Source: Latrodectus hesperus (taxonomy: Eukaryota; Arthropoda; Arachnida; Araneae; Theridiidae). From it: a stretch of DNA of 64,000 bases. Of the stretch, positions 1 to 14,206 are shown piece after piece. A program made the position numbers and the translations under genes. The DNA lies in contig CM075850.1 of assembly GCA_037975125.1 (NCBI GenBank), positions 123,519,826-123,583,825 on the forward strand, in the 5' to 3' direction. The notes beneath the pieces were generated by a model, which saw only the letters and a program-made list of their open reading frames with translations, was not told the DNA's origin and searched no databases. Numbering within the stretch: the first letter of the stretch is position 1; every line of letters begins with the position of its first letter.

Positions 1-1982
1 CATAAATTATACTTCATTTTGAAATTTGTGGATGAGAAAATTTGTAATTAATTTAAACTGTAATTAACTGTTGATTTGAACATACTGTAAATCTATGAAT
101 GGAAACGATAGAATTAATTAAAATAGCGTATTAATATTCCGGAACTCTGCTCGTTTGAAAACGGAGACGTATTGTTCGTTTCCCTTATTCTGAATTGTCA
201 TCAAAGAGTAACCGCTCAGAATAGAGAAAAAATTAGTACAACATCGAATCTCCCTTTTTACCCTAATTTTTTTAAAAAATAATTATTTAGTACTTACCTC
301 AATTTCTGAAAAAAAGTATTGTTTTCATCCATTGCAGCAAATGTGTTCACGCTTTTCCCAATACATCACCGATCAGAAATGTATTGAGATGGTTTAATAA
401 GGAATCCCTGATTCAATATTTAATATGTTCTTTAGCTGATTTATGAGTGAGACCTCATTTCATAGTGCAAAACAATGTTTTGAACAAAACTTCGGCCCTC
501 GAAAGCGAGGGAGTTGGCCCCCTAATGATATATAAAAATAGATCCATGGATTTAATTTTGTTAAATCTTTATTCCATTCCGAGACATAAAATTATTTGAT
601 TCTATGTAAAGTAACTGTAAAGAAATTGAAATTAACGTTAGGAAAAGGAAAAAACTCATATTGATTGCTTTATCAACTCATCTGATTGGTTAATCCCTCA
701 ACAGCTAATTACAACGAATAACCGGTAAGTCAAATATTTAATCGGGCTTGATTTAGGATCTTCGCGGAAAAATTACTTTCTTGCATGCATCGATATAATG
801 TCAACGAAATTTGAAATTGCGGTTTTAATTTGTTTCAGTCTTCCATGAAGGAAAGAAAAGGTTGCTCATGTGGTGTGAATGGACTCGTAACACAATGCTG
901 AAGTTATCAAACAAGCAGCTGATTACATTGTTAGGAAACTGCTATGAAAAGTTGATTATCATATTTAAAACGATGCATAATGCTGATTTCATAATAGCAG
1001 TTTATTATAATTTTTTTTCTCTTGTAAGACAATAATTTAAAATATCTTTTCAGATGCATTTTTTTATAATTAAGGAAAATTATTTTTCTCTTCAAACTTT
1101 TTTAATTTTGTAACTTCTTCAAGAAGTACATATTAGAAATTACTGATACTAAAATAGTATAATATTGATTATTTTTAACATTCAATTAAGTTATGTTAAA
1201 AAACTACTGCTAACTATTAAGAAAAAATTCAATTAATTTTTCCGTTTTTAAGAAATAGCATTAATTTTTTTCAAAGTATTTTTCCATTATGTGTATTTCG
1301 ATTAAAAATATATTACTTTTTATTATTTTAATATTATATTAATATTTTATTTAAAGCGCACAATTTTAAATATTATAGGGTAAATAATCTGAAATTTCTG
1401 ACCAACTTCCATGACTTCGAAGTTACAAAAAACACATTGGCCTTACTGAGTTTGACAGAATGTTTAGTGGCTTAGACAAACATCTCGTTATTCGGAGAGA
1501 AAAGACGTGACTTCTATTCCAATCAATGCTTAATATCTGAAGAAGGCTTGCTGGCTTTTGTTTCTCACATGCATTTGTATTAAGGTAGGTAGGTGCTTGA
1601 GAAATTTCTGGGTTTTACACTTATCTTAAAATAAATACGGCCCACTTTTTATGATTGAATGTTTACGGAAGGTAAAAGAAGTTGATTTTACAAATGCTTT
1701 AGAACAGAGTTTGTCCGTAAAATTATCGGCTACACTATTTGAAACATTGATATAGAGGACTCATTGGGAAAAGTATACTTCAGGGTGCCCGTTGGCAACA
1801 ATTGGCAATTTTTTTTCCCCCACGCGTGTTTTTCGTGCATGTTTGAAGACTCAAGACTGCATTGAAAACACGATTGTATAAATCACAAGTAAAACATCTA
1901 TACAAATTGGCATAACAATATGGTGGAGAATTGAGAAGAAACTGAGGAACACCCTCAAGTACAGGCCACCTAACTCATTTTC

Positions 1983-2070
1983 TTAATTTGAGTCATTTAT
2001 CCAGCCTTTAAATGAGCCACTCTTTAATTGAGCCATTTGTTCAGACTTTAATTGCACCATTTATTCAGTC
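1983..2070. repeat. degenerate ~24-bp tandem repeat
   Basis: Three to four imperfect units of the form tttaattgagccatttgttc, with a shortened second unit. No coding potential. Confidence 0.6.
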
Positions 2071-3002
2071 TAATAGATAGTTCAACTGTTATTATACACT
2101 TTTATGCAATATTCTTCTCTAATATGGTAAAACAGTATACATTAATTTTTTATTTAAATAATGCTGAGAAAAATTTTTATAGCGTCATATATATATATTA
2201 GAATTTATATTCGGTATGTCAAAATAACATAAAATTTTTTTATAAATATTTATTTTGTGTTGGCAATTTTTGATATTATTAATAGATGAAATTATAAATA
2301 TAATATACTGAAATGGTAATTCAGAAATTTTTACTAATCAACATAATAAATTAATCCTTTCATTATTATTGTCTACTTGGTTGAAAAATGATTTCCCAAA
2401 CTTTAAATTTAGAAGAGTAATCCAAATGACGAAAAGGTATAACTGCTATAATTTTATACTGTGTCATGTTCCTTTCATATTATACATACATTTATCAAAA
2501 TGTTAACAAAATAACAATATCCCACGCTTTATGAGTAGGGAAATCAGCATTTTTCTAGATGAGTTAGTTATTTATATAAGAATGCATATAAAATTATTCC
2601 CGATAAAGATCACATAATTTTCAAAGGCAAATTTTCAGTGTTTTCTTAATAATGAAATTAACGGTTATAATAAATGATTTCCTTATTTTAATGTTTTAAT
2701 TAAAATAAGGAAAACCAATTTTCGAATTAATTACATTCTATAGATTTATTCACACTGTGTAGAGTAAAATAAATGCATGTAAACTGTTTGTTAAAGTAAA
2801 TATAGAAATGATAATTGTGAAACATGCAAACAAACCTGCAAAGAAAATTATGCCCTTTGTTAACTTAAGAATGCTTTAAAATTATCTAATCTGTGCAAAT
2901 TTTTTATTTAGTATTGATAAGTAGATTGAAAATGAATTGACTATATTATTACACATACCTACTATAGTTAATTTTCTATAACAACATATTCACAAGTATT
3001 TG

Positions 3003-3183
<181 letters not shown>

Positions 3184-4962
3184 CATTTACAATATTTAGT
3201 TTATTAAATTTCATTTCAATTAGAATTAAAAATGCTTACAAAAATTTCAAATTAATTACATTTTGAAGTGATAATATTTTAACGTATTTGATTTACATTC
3301 GTATCATGTTATTTTCAAAAATTTAAAAATAAAATCTTTACAAAATAATTTTTTAAGAAAATTTTTATAAAAGAAAATTTTTTCATTGATTAATTCGATA
3401 AAAATATCACCATGTCAGAATTTATTTTATATTGGAACTTTTTTTGTGATAAGTATATTCTATTCTATAATTACATTACACTGTAATATTGTAAAATGAA
3501 TTTTTGACTGATTACTTTATTGATTAATTTAAATTTGTTATTATCTTATCATTATATGAAAGTAATTTCATATAGTTGCATTTAAAGCAAATTTTATTTA
3601 TCGTAAAATAAGCATATTCTATTCAAGTATATATTTTTTTATCAAATCGTTATTTTAAAATAAGTCACAAATTGCCATTTTAAAGATGTTTTATGGGATA
3701 AAATGCATGAAATCTTAATTTCAATCTTATTGAGTATGCTCTAATCTATACCTAAATGATAATTTTGCATATTTAAATATATTTCTGATACATATTAGTA
3801 AAAATAGCTTACTTTGATTAGAGAAACCAGCTTCCACTAAGATGACTATCATATTTCTGCTGATTGTTCTACTAATTTTCCATCATTAGAATTTATAATT
3901 TTTATATATCGGCAATCAGGATAATAATTTTTGATAATAAGTTTCCTTATTCTTAGAATATTTAGGATAAGATACCATTATGATGTAATTTGTTAATTCG
4001 AGTCCAGTCACATAACTATTTAATAACCTCCTTTATTAAGAAGCAGACGATTCTTAAGATGCTTGCTTTTGCCACTAGAGGTCGCAACCTTTCGATGAAA
4101 TTGATAATTAGAATATAAATACAAAACTATATTCTTAAAATGAAATAATTTGAAACAATAATATTTTTATAAGTTTCGACTAAAGATTTTTTGAAATATC
4201 TATTATAAATATATGTTTTTATTACATTACATATGCAAATAAAATAACAAGATATTAAGAAAATAAATATTATTGAGGACAATTAAATCTTTCACATTAA
4301 AAAAAACATTCATGATATCCTCTTTCATTCTCATTTAGAATAAGGCAATGTATAGCTTGAACTTAGCACAATTAAACATAAAATCTATTTATTATTAATT
4401 GGCAACACTACAGAAATGGTTGCTATAGAAACACTTTAAATTATTCGTGCTAAAAGCATTCGAGTTGGTGAATGTTATGTAGTGAACAACGCAGCGTTTT
4501 TTTTATAAATGAAAGAAATTTAGAGTACAAAAATAATTTGAAATTATAAACTCATGCTTATTTAATGATCAAAATTCTTTTCTGATGTGAAATAGTTTGT
4601 GCAACATTATTTAAATAAAAATATCACACTCACATATGTATTATGATGCATTCCTAAATGATTTGATCAATTATCATAATGAACTGTTCACGATAGTTCA
4701 GATATTTTTTCTGCAAAAAAATCTTTCGTCGAAAAATGTGTTAAGGATTGTAAAATTTTTTGGTACTTTCCGTAACCATGAAAATTTAAAATATTCTGCA
4801 TATAGTTATTACATTATTTACTGAAAAGGATAAATCGAAATAATTGTTAGTCCTATAATTTAATAATTAGAAGTGAAATTTGCATTTCTCTAAAATCCTT
4901 AGTATCTTATCTTATTATCGACGTCATATTTGGTTCCGGCAATTTTTGTCATTTGAACATTC

Positions 4963-5754
4963 TTCTTCTTCTCCTTCTTAGAATTGGGTTTGTATGTCAT
5001 TGGGCACCTCTGCTTTTATCAGCATTTTGTACCATTAACTCCAAACCCAATGTTTTCTAGTTCCAGTTGCTCGGGTCACCCACTTTATTAATAAAATCCG
5101 ATAACCCTTTAATGGAGTCTAGGTGTAACTCTCTAGTATGGTTGATGACTAAAGAAGTTAATCTAAGGAGGGCAAGAGCCTCGCATTCGTAAATCATATG
5201 CTCTGCCGTTTCCTCTTGCGTATGACATTTCCAGCAGATAGAGTCTTGCTGAAACAGTCCCATCTGGTCAGAGAGTCAGTCATACTAGGGATAGCTTCCT
5301 GACTTTCACCAGAAGATGGTTTGGAGGTCATTTCTACCTCAAGTGAAGGATTCATTACTGCCCCTTTACAAGACTGCCTCTGAGTTCCCTTGTCTTTTTC
5401 AGCAAGGTCTACTTCAGAGGCATCACCTGTAGATGCAGAAAGGTTTGTTATTTCTTGTGTCTTTTCAGCCACAAGATAACAATTTATAAGCTCAGGTAAT
5501 ATAAGTCCACCCAGCATTGCCTGAGATACTGGGCAAGGCAAATTACTCTAGAAGTTTGCCAGGCAACTAGAGGCTCCGTTAAGACACCAATACCGCGGTG
5601 CCAATTAACCCTAGGCACGGATCGCATAACACCAGGGTTTACGGGAGCTGGTTCGCGGCCTCTGATTCTATATTCAAGGCTATCCTGTCATTCCTACAGG
5701 ACGTTCGGTGATCCACCACCTACCGACGCGCCTGGTAGCTGCTCAAGCCCCAGG
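4963..5754 (-). mobile_element. internally deleted LINE (5' region joined to ORF2 tail)
   Basis: A 792-bp insertion flanked by a perfect 12-bp duplication, atttgaacattc (4951-4962 and 5755-5766). On the minus strand it begins with a GC-rich leader, then a 100-codon acidic frame (about 5541-5194), and ends in an ORF2-like C-terminus with CWKCHTQEETAEHMIYECEA, the zinc-knuckle end of LINE proteins (5263-5057). The tail is a GAAGAAG-type repeat. The reverse transcriptase is absent, so this is an ORF1-to-ORF2-end deletion product. Confidence 0.82.
5057..5263 (-). pseudogene. LINE ORF2 C-terminal zinc-knuckle fragment
   Basis: 68 codons carrying the C-x2-C-x7-H-x4-C arrangement of LINE ORF2 tails, followed by ALALLRLTSL and a short C-terminus ending DPSNWN. 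It overlaps the end of an unrelated upstream frame near 5194-5263, which suggests the internal deletion junction is close to 5260. Confidence 0.75.
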
Positions 5755-6444
5755 ATTTGAACATTCAGTATAACAAAGTCATTAATACTATTTTATCGCC
5801 ATTTTGATATTAATTTATGGTAATTGAAATCTAAGTCCTGCTTTTGCGAAAAAGAAAAAAAATTACATAACTGTGTAGAGATCCATTTCCAGTGTATAGT
5901 ATTCAATAAAATACTTTATTATTTTTAAACATATTTAAAAATGCGTGTGTATATATGATGTGACTATATATTTTATTTTTTGGCTTAATTATCCTAAATT
6001 GTATAAAATATACATAGGAAATAAATTACTTGTTCGATATTGGACTCAGTTGTCATGTAATTTTTTGGCATTCAGGATCAAAAACATTTCGCCAGTAATT
6101 GTATGAAATGAATACTTTTTTAAAGAAATTTTAAATATGTAAACAAATACCAATTTATGACATAAAATATAAGTACATTTAAGAAATATAAATCTTCGTA
6201 AACAAATTAAAAAAAATTAATTTAAGAAATTTAACGAACTTTTTGAGCCCATGTTTTACAACTATGTTTTTTATCATTTCAGCAATATTAAGGGAAAGAA
6301 AATTTTTAATATTGACGTAAGCAAGGCAGTAGTCTTAAGATTCAAAACAGATTGTTTACAAATATTGCACTTGTTATTTTAGAATTTTATTAATTAATGA
6401 AATTTTTAAAAACTTAAATCTTCGGTCAGAACGACGGCACACAT

Positions 6445-6681
6445 GCCGTATAATCCATGATTCCAAATTCTGAGAGTGGCGATTTTTTGGCGGATTTTCT
6501 TATGTATCTGGCAACCTCGTTTTTATTACGTCATACATATGGAGACCTATAAGAATTATGCAGAAAATTCTATTTTGATAATCCTAGTATTTACGTCAAC
6601 GCGCACGTCACAATACGTCATCTTGGCAACATTTCTTCATCGCCAAAAAAATTCAGCATTTGGAATCAGGGATTATACAGC
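6445..6681. mobile_element. MITE-like element with terminal inverted repeats
   Basis: The arm 6445-6491 and the reverse complement of 6641-6681 share gcYgtataatcc, tgattccaaat and ttttttggcg, with an 8-base gap. The centre is about 150 bp and contains no transposase. A weaker similarity extends outwards to about 6433 and 6700. The central part holds four ACGTCA motifs. The target duplication could not be fixed. Confidence 0.55.
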
Positions 6682-9600
6682 ACCTGTTCCAGGACAATTT
6701 AAATTAACCATAAAGTGGAAGTTTTGTCACGTCTTTTTCGTTTAGCTTTTCTTTTTGTTTTATTGTCAATGCGTTAATGGCTTAAATCAATGGGAAATGG
6801 CTTCTCAGACGATGTTTTGCGTCTTATTTAAAAAATCGTTTCATTATCAAAATAAACTTTGAGACTCTTCTCAGATTCCGATGATAACTTCGACTTGTTT
6901 GTTGCTATTCGAAGAATATGATTTGAAGGCAGTCTGCTAGTTCGTCAACAAGTCGAATTAACAACTCCGTCTCAACATGATGTGACATGGATGAAACGTT
7001 ATCTGACGTCATGGGTATTTTAAACCAATGAGAATCATAATAAAGAGGCGTAGTCAGTAAAGAAAGAAACACCCACTTCATGATTAATATAAGGAAATCA
7101 AACTCGAATGATACACGAGAAGAACAACATAAGCAAAATTTAACAAAGTAAGCAGAAATTTTATTATTCACTACTTTATTATTTTTAATATATATTAATT
7201 ACTTTGCTATTGTTTGCAATTAATAAAACACTTTAAACACGTAAATAAATAAGTTTATTGCATTAATAATAATAATATAAGTAAAAATGTAAGTTGTGAT
7301 TTTTAAAAACAGTATAAGAAATTCAAATCTTCTTGACATTCGAAAACGAATAAATGAAATAAAAAATTTTAAAACATGTTATTTTCTAAAAATTAATTAG
7401 ATATAAAGGTAATTTCATATATTATCCAGTCGATATCAATATATCACCAAAAAAAGTATAATTCCAAATGTTGCAAATTTTAATATTTTTCAAAATGTGA
7501 GGAGAAAAAAAAACACCGTTAAATTATATCTTCATTGAAACAAATAACCCAAAACTTTATTTTTATTTCATATACGAACTTTCAATCATAAATTTAAAGT
7601 TGACATGCGTAAAGAATAAAATATAGGAAATGTGAACTTCCATAAAATAAAAATATAAAATTTGAATGCGATCGCTAAAGTACGACATTTGGGGCGCTTG
7701 TCCATTTCACCTCCTATGATGATAATGTCACAAATTATTATTACCAAGTGAAACAAAATATCACAAATTTCTGCTTTTACAATTATTAATTTTAACTTTT
7801 CACCTTTTGCAAATATTTTAAATAATGAAAAACAATGACTTCAAAATAATTTTTTTCACATTCTGTATAAAAAAAAAATTTATAAAAAGTAACTTTATAA
7901 GAAATATAAACAATAGTTTACTACTTTTTTATAAAGTTTCTATTTCTCTTGAGTTGCTAACAAAAAATGCCAAAATGGCGAGATATGTGTAGGTGAAATG
8001 GAATAGCATCACATTTGGCGCAAACTGCAGTATTTGGTGACATATTATTCTTGCGGAAATCTTTAATGTATTTAAGTACTATGTTTTCATAATACTTATA
8101 TTTTTAATATTTTGATAATATTTAGTTGTAGAATATTCGTATTTTTTATCAATGAAAATTACACGATTGATTAAAATCTCTGTAAAAATAAAGTAAATAT
8201 TACAAGATTTGCACTAAAATTGGTATAGTCACAAACCAAAGTATTTTATTTTTCAGTTTTTAACATATTTTGTTTCAACAAAATATAGAAAATATCATCA
8301 TATGAAACAAAACAATGAAATATTTTAAGTAATTCCAGGAAAAAAGAATATTAATTAACGCATATAGTAGAACAAATATATTTTAAAGCAAAAAATAATA
8401 TATTTGCATAGCTTTGTCATATGAAAATAATATATTTACATTTGGAATGTCTACAAATTAAGAATATACATTGAATACTTCTACAAGCAGATCATATCAT
8501 ATCTCAAATAACTTTAAACACTTACAATGTTACAGTTTTAATAACTTTATACTTGTATAAAATATTTTTACTTTGTGGAAAGTAAAAAAGGGATAAAGGT
8601 ATTAACAATTACTGTGGGTTATATCTTTCAAAATAATTGGGTTTAAAAGCAATTATTACTTAGTTTTTTATATTTTGGGGAAAATACAATATGAAATGGT
8701 AAACATAGTTTCCAGCTAAAACTAGCATAAATGTTGTTGTAATGAGAAATATGAGAGTTCTATATTGAAAAGACTGTGATGAAATCTAAATCTTCTGAAA
8801 TTTGAAAAGTAAATTGAAGGAATTTCTTTACTTTTGAAGCAATTTCTTCTTCTAAGCCCATTCAACAATACATATGCATATTTTTTGTAGAAATCATTAC
8901 TGTCCTATGTATTAAATGTTTAAATAATACATTTTGCATTGCTTTACAACCTGTCATATTCATAAAATAATTTACCATTTTCAAAAATATTGCTTATTAC
9001 TATTATTTTCCAGGCATAATGTTGGGAAATAGTGATTATGATTTTTGAAACAAAGGGAAAAAATTCATTAAATATTCTTCATAGTAAATAAAATTACGGA
9101 TAATTGATAAACTTGAACTTGCAAGCAAAGTTTTACTACGAGTCAAATTAAATTGATGTTAAAATGTGTTTTACGTTATAAAATTATTTTATTACTTATT
9201 TACAAACACTATTATAATAATTTTCTTATAAATCAAAATCATAAACTTAGAAGATCTGCTAAAATTTATACACAGATATACCTTTGAAGTGATAAAATTA
9301 TGAAGTGCAAATCTCACTTAGAATTTATTTATTTAAACATTAATCGCAAACATGCATTTTGACATTAGAAGTTCTCACTCAAATGATGCACAATGCAAGA
9401 AAATCGTCCTATTAATGCTGAAAAGAAATGAATTCAAAAGTGAAATTTAATTCTGAAATGAAATGAAAGGAAGATATGATGAGTTCGCAAGAACTGAAAT
9501 TTAATATTGAAAATAGATAAGAGTAGGATCGAAAATGTTTGTAAAAATTCTGTTCTAAAAGAAAATTGATTAAAATATTATTGACTATGCATATTTTCCT

Positions 9601-11489
9601 CCCGATATTTCCGAATAATTTAATTTAATAGATTGTGGCATTATCATTAAAAGTAAATTAAAATTCCATTAAAGGTATTTCCTTGTGTTAAACATACATT
9701 ATATGAAAATAAAGCTTAAAGTGCACACACTCACCCTCATTCATTCTGAAAGTGGATGTGATTGTTTCTTGACAAAGAACCCCTATGAATCGATATCTTA
9801 AAGTGAGCTTTTCTTCTTACGCAATCCCTGGCTTCGCTTTCTTGCCGAGCTTCGAAATCAGCAGTGAAGGACGTTTGACAGGGGATGGATCAGCGCCATC
9901 TGCTGCTTCCAGTGGAACCTCTATCTATTATATACTCCAAACTTAAATCAATTGTTTTTAAATCAATGAGAAAACGATGGATGTGCTTACATTTTATGAA
10001 AGTTAGTTTTTATATAGTTTTTATTTAATTTATAATATAGTATTGAAAACTAATTCCATTCAAATTATGCTGAGTTTTAATTATGAACTTGATATCAAAA
10101 ATTTTAGCCAGCTTAGAACAAACTCTTATATTAGAATAATAATGAAAATCACGAAATGGACAAAATTGAAATCCTTTATTTTTTTTACATGTTTTTTCAT
10201 AGTTTTTAAGAAAAATCTTATTCATTTTTTTCATTTGTAAGGCAGTAAGAAAAGGTAATAGATTTTTTATTGCTTTTGAACCCGATGTAGAAATGGTGTG
10301 TTTTTATCACATTTGAATTATAGAAATTTATGCTTGTGTGAAAAAAGAACAGATTTATAACAGGATAAAAATATATAGCTCAAAAGAGTTTCTAATTCAA
10401 AAACAACAAGATTAATTGTATTCTGCGCAAAATATTTTCAAAATTGAATTTTCGTATACTAATCATGCTTGCAGCTTTTAAAGCTATAGAAAGTAATGAA
10501 ATGGTCACATAGAATGGCAAAAGTTGTATAAGCTTATATATTAGAACTAATCAGGAAAAGAGAACAGAAAGATCCTTTCATTTTTTTCTAAATTTTATCA
10601 ACAATTTTCCTTAAATCCATAAAAATGATCTTAAATTTGAGCATAAAGGAGTCTCATCAAGGACTAAACTGTCATTCTAAGAAAAAAGAAAGGTACTTTT
10701 AACTGACCCATAATATGAAACTGATAAAAAAATTTGCTTAGTTGATTTAAATAATTGAAACATTCAAATCTTTCTTTAGTTGCACCGTGACAGAAAGTTG
10801 TCTACCCAATGAGTTTGAACTTTAAACTTCTTATATAGGATTTAAAAATAACTGACTGTAAGAAATTTATTTAAAAAGTCAAATTTGTGACAGAGCAATT
10901 AAATGTTATAACTGAAGACAGGAAGTAGAATATGAATTCACAAGCAGAAGCAGGGAAAATCAGCGTTAAAAATCAAAATTTCTCAACTTTTTCTTTTAAT
11001 AAGCGAAGTTAAAGCTTTTCCTGGTGTCATCTTATATGCGGTGCATACCAAATTTTTCTGCAATTTCAGTGCCATCAACAGAAACTTCAAAAAAAGAGTA
11101 AATATAAAAAACAAGTATTATCAGTTCCCTACAGTAAGAATCTAGTTTCCAAGAAACAAACATAATGATTAGAAAGGGAAAAAAATCAAAGAATTTCCAC
11201 TCCACCCGAAACAAGAATTGGGTATTCTTGGTTTTACAGTATAATATCGATTAAAAATGAGAACCTTTTCTACATTTTATATATGTTTCATATACTAACT
11301 CTTCAATATATACCATATATTATTTACTATTCAAACTACTCAAAAGAAATTTCTATTTTAAAACTTATAAAGAATGCTGCATAGCCGAGCATAATAACTT
11401 TACATTCCAAATTTTGCTGTGGAATTCTTGTGTCAAATTGTGAGTCAAAATAGTCACATTTGTATTGTTCTACCAGAAATGAATGGTTT
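6682..11489. other. gene-free DNA downstream of the gene
   Basis: Mostly AT-rich sequence without genes. A perfect CRE, TGACGTCA, occurs at 7004-7011. 7692-7716 and 7996-8031 share an inverted ccatttcacct with a further loose match, perhaps an old MITE. 9720-9920 is a less AT-rich island holding the CTCF-like motif. Confidence 0.5.
9891..9905 (-). promoter_or_regulatory. CTCF-like motif
   Basis: The minus strand reads CAGCAGATGGCGCTG, which fits the CASYAGRKGGCGCT core consensus of animal CTCF. It sits in a less AT-rich island (9720-9920) some 10 kb beyond the 3' end of the gene. Binding is inference from motif only. Confidence 0.35.
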
Positions 11490-11668
11490 GGTTTGTTTGT
11501 CGCTCAACGGTCATTTTTTGCACACGAGGGCTAATTAGACCGGGACTTATAGTTTAAAGTGGATTCCGAACCACTACAAACATCCATGCCCAAGGTGGGA
11601 TTCGAACCCACGAACTGTTGAACCGAAGCCAAGAGCGCTAACCATTCGGCTGCCAGCTCGGCCCAAAA
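11490..11668 (-). mobile_element. tRNA-derived SINE (family 1), near full length
   Basis: On the minus strand it opens with a tRNA-like head: box A near AATGGTTAGCGCTC and box B GGGTTCGAATCCCAC. It continues through a body shared with other copies (CACTTTAAACTATAAGTCCC, GTGTGCAAAAAATGACCG) to a CAAACAAACCAAACC tail. Flanks resemble an imperfect duplication (aaatgaatg and aagtgaatg). It is not a functional tRNA gene: no acceptor stem can be formed. Confidence 0.85.
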
Positions 11669-12002
11669 GTGAATGAACGCAGAGTAGTACACACATTTAT
11701 GCTAAAACTATTACGGTGTTATTAAAGAGGAATATATTGAAAATGTCAGTTATAGAACATAATATAAAAAAAAATTAGTCTGTTAAAAAATTCTTTATCT
11801 GTATAAATAAATAGATTTAAATCCAAACTATCAAAATCGATTCATTTATTTTTTTCTCTAATGCATGCTTGAACCTAATATTAAGAAAGTGGGACTGTCA
11901 CTTCCGCTTATCATTAATTCCGCTTATTTTACACAAAAATGCTGACAGATTTATACAGCCCTCTTGATAGAAACTTGAAAGTTACGCATTTTTCTTAAGA
12001 AT

Positions 12003-12189
12003 ACAATTTTATGAACAGTTAGAATAAGAGACAATTTTATGAACAGTTAGAATAAGAGACAATTTTATGAACAGTTAGAATAAGAGACAATTTTATGAAC
12101 AGTTAGAATAAGAGACAATTTTATGAACAGTTAGAATAAGAGACAATTTTATGAACAGTTAGAATAAGAGACAATTTTATGAACAGTTA
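12003..12189. repeat. 28-bp minisatellite, 6.7 copies
   Basis: Six complete identical 28-bp units beginning acaattttatgaacagttag plus a 19-bp partial unit. By eye there are no mismatches, so the array is very recent or homogenised. There are no unique spacers, so it is not CRISPR-like. Confidence 0.97.
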
Positions 12190-12828
12190 CATATTACATT
12201 TAAAATAGAAGGATCTTATGATTAGACATTTTATAACTGTTATTAAATAATAAAGCTTTCTCTTATATTTATACTGCTTTTTACCACTGATATTTATTTA
12301 TTTGCAAAAGTGTTAAAATTTATATTTTTATGTCATTGTATCCTGTTTTCCTTGGCACCGCTGAATTCCTGCGCAAAATTTGTTCCTTTTTTTTAGCCAT
12401 CGTGAAAAGCCTCTGGATTAAGGAGTTCTACCACTTGCGGAAAAAAGCAGTCATTCTGTGCGCATGCGTAGTTCATAAAAAAAACATTTACCCTCCACGG
12501 GAGTGAGCATGTGGTGACATCACCCCACTTCAGCCATTCTCTATCTGAATGCATGAGTAAGAGGCATCAGCCCTCAACTGGGGCTTCTATTTTCTTAATA
12601 CTTGTAGGTAATTTATCATTTTATAATTCCATATTAACGTCATTTTTATAACTGTGATTGTTTAAAAATTAACTAATTAAAACATAAACTAATTTATAGA
12701 TCTATATTTATATATATTCTCCATTTATTAAGCGTATCTTTTTTCAACTTTTATTTAGATAATAAAAGAATAGTAACAGAACAGGTTATTTAATTAGCTG
12801 TTAATTCTGTCTGTAAACTTTCCATTTT

Positions 12829-13055
12829 TTTTGTCTGAGTGGTTAGCGGCGACTCACATTTCGGAGCAGTATGTCCCGGATTCGAATGTTGGTTCGGACA
12901 TGGATGCTCCTTTCTCTCTATGTGTTACTTTTTCTAATCCTTGCACTTTCGGGGCAAAGTTGGCACACCCACTGGGTGCCCCACTGTGTAAGATGCCGTC
13001 ACCCCTTGTAGCACTGAATGGATTCATCCCAAGAGCAGTTGGACATTAGAAAAAG
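12829..13055 (+). mobile_element. tRNA-derived SINE (family 2)
   Basis: The head has box A gagtggttagcggcg and box B ggattcgaatg, followed by ggttcggacatggatgctcc, a segment shared with the SINE at 58185. The 3' body differs from that copy (actgggtgccccactgtgta). A 72-codon open frame runs through it, but it is only SINE sequence. Confidence 0.75.
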
Positions 13056-14206
13056 AAAATCTTTTACTTTTGGTTAAAAAAAGGCATTGAAATTAAAATA
13101 TCACTGGAATCCATTTTAATCCGTAAGTATTATTTCAAAACATAAAATATTGCATAACTTAAAATAATCTGAGTTATAATTTATGACTTCAGGACACCCA
13201 TATCTAACGGGCTATCGGATAACAGACAAGTTTGATAAGAACTTTCACGTCATGACAATAGGAAATTTCTTATAAAATATTTCTTTATAGGGATCTCATT
13301 GATCCAGAACAATTTTAAATAAAATCTTATATCACTCATCTGATCTCGAAGGTTGAACATATAATATTATAATGAAAATTGCTTGTGGTTAGACATAAAC
13401 TTTTTTGAAATTATATTCAAGTATCACTATTTTACCGTAAGATTCATTTTAAGGTTCTGCTAAGCTAAAACATAAATGAAATTAAAAAATCATTTCCATG
13501 ACATTTGTACGAATCCATGGCTTGCTATATTTTCACAAGATTTGAATCCGAACTAACACAAAGAAGTGTAGCAGAGGCTGATAATAAAACTGAAAAGGCT
13601 TTTTTTAAATGCAGAATTGATCCTTAAAACTCGAAAAAGTTTAGACACAAAGTGAAATACCATCCATGTGTACCCTCAGATGGTAGATATACTCTGGTAA
13701 CACATTTTTGAGACAGAACAACGCTACTGGAAAGCGAAGACGGTCTCTTTTGACCAAACAATCTGAAATAAGTGTCATCAGGCTGAACTCTATGCATGTA
13801 GAAACATTGTGTGCATTTTGTTGAAGTTAGAAAACATGCGGAATAAATAAAGTGGTATTCTGTGAAAATGAGATAGACTTTGAAATCAAGTGATGTTCAT
13901 CGATAAGTGCCGGCGCAATTTTATTTCGAGTGAGATTATAAACCCATGTTGTTGTTTGCTGATTATCCACGAAAGATCTGACTGAGGTCAGGTCAATCCT
14001 GAAGGCTGTGAACTTCTAAAAATCTTATAATAAGGGGGTTGGATGCTAAATCCAGTGCAATCTTGAATGTAATCTGTGGGTCACCGTAGTTTTTACAAGT
14101 GGGATGGGTTTTTCCGCCACTGTGTCAAAGGAAAGACACTTAAGGAGGCCATTTGTTAGTCTAATCACTGTCACAATTGTTTTCCGACAATGTCCTGTGT
14201 ACTCAC

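Noticed and set aside
496..511. Short hairpin ccctcgaaagcgaggg
   Set aside because: A six-base stem is not significant over 64 kb and has no context.
7692..8031. Possible MITE with ccatttcacct arms
   Set aside because: Only about 11 bp match cleanly, the rest is loose and no target duplication is visible.
11575..11665. tRNA gene on the minus strand
   Set aside because: Box A and box B are present, but the acceptor stem and a normal cloverleaf are not; the sequence continues into a SINE body and recurs elsewhere.
12003..12189. CRISPR-like array
   Set aside because: 28-bp units are directly joined without unique spacers, in a eukaryotic genome.
12831..13049. 72-codon plus-strand frame
   Set aside because: Lies entirely within a tRNA-derived SINE.
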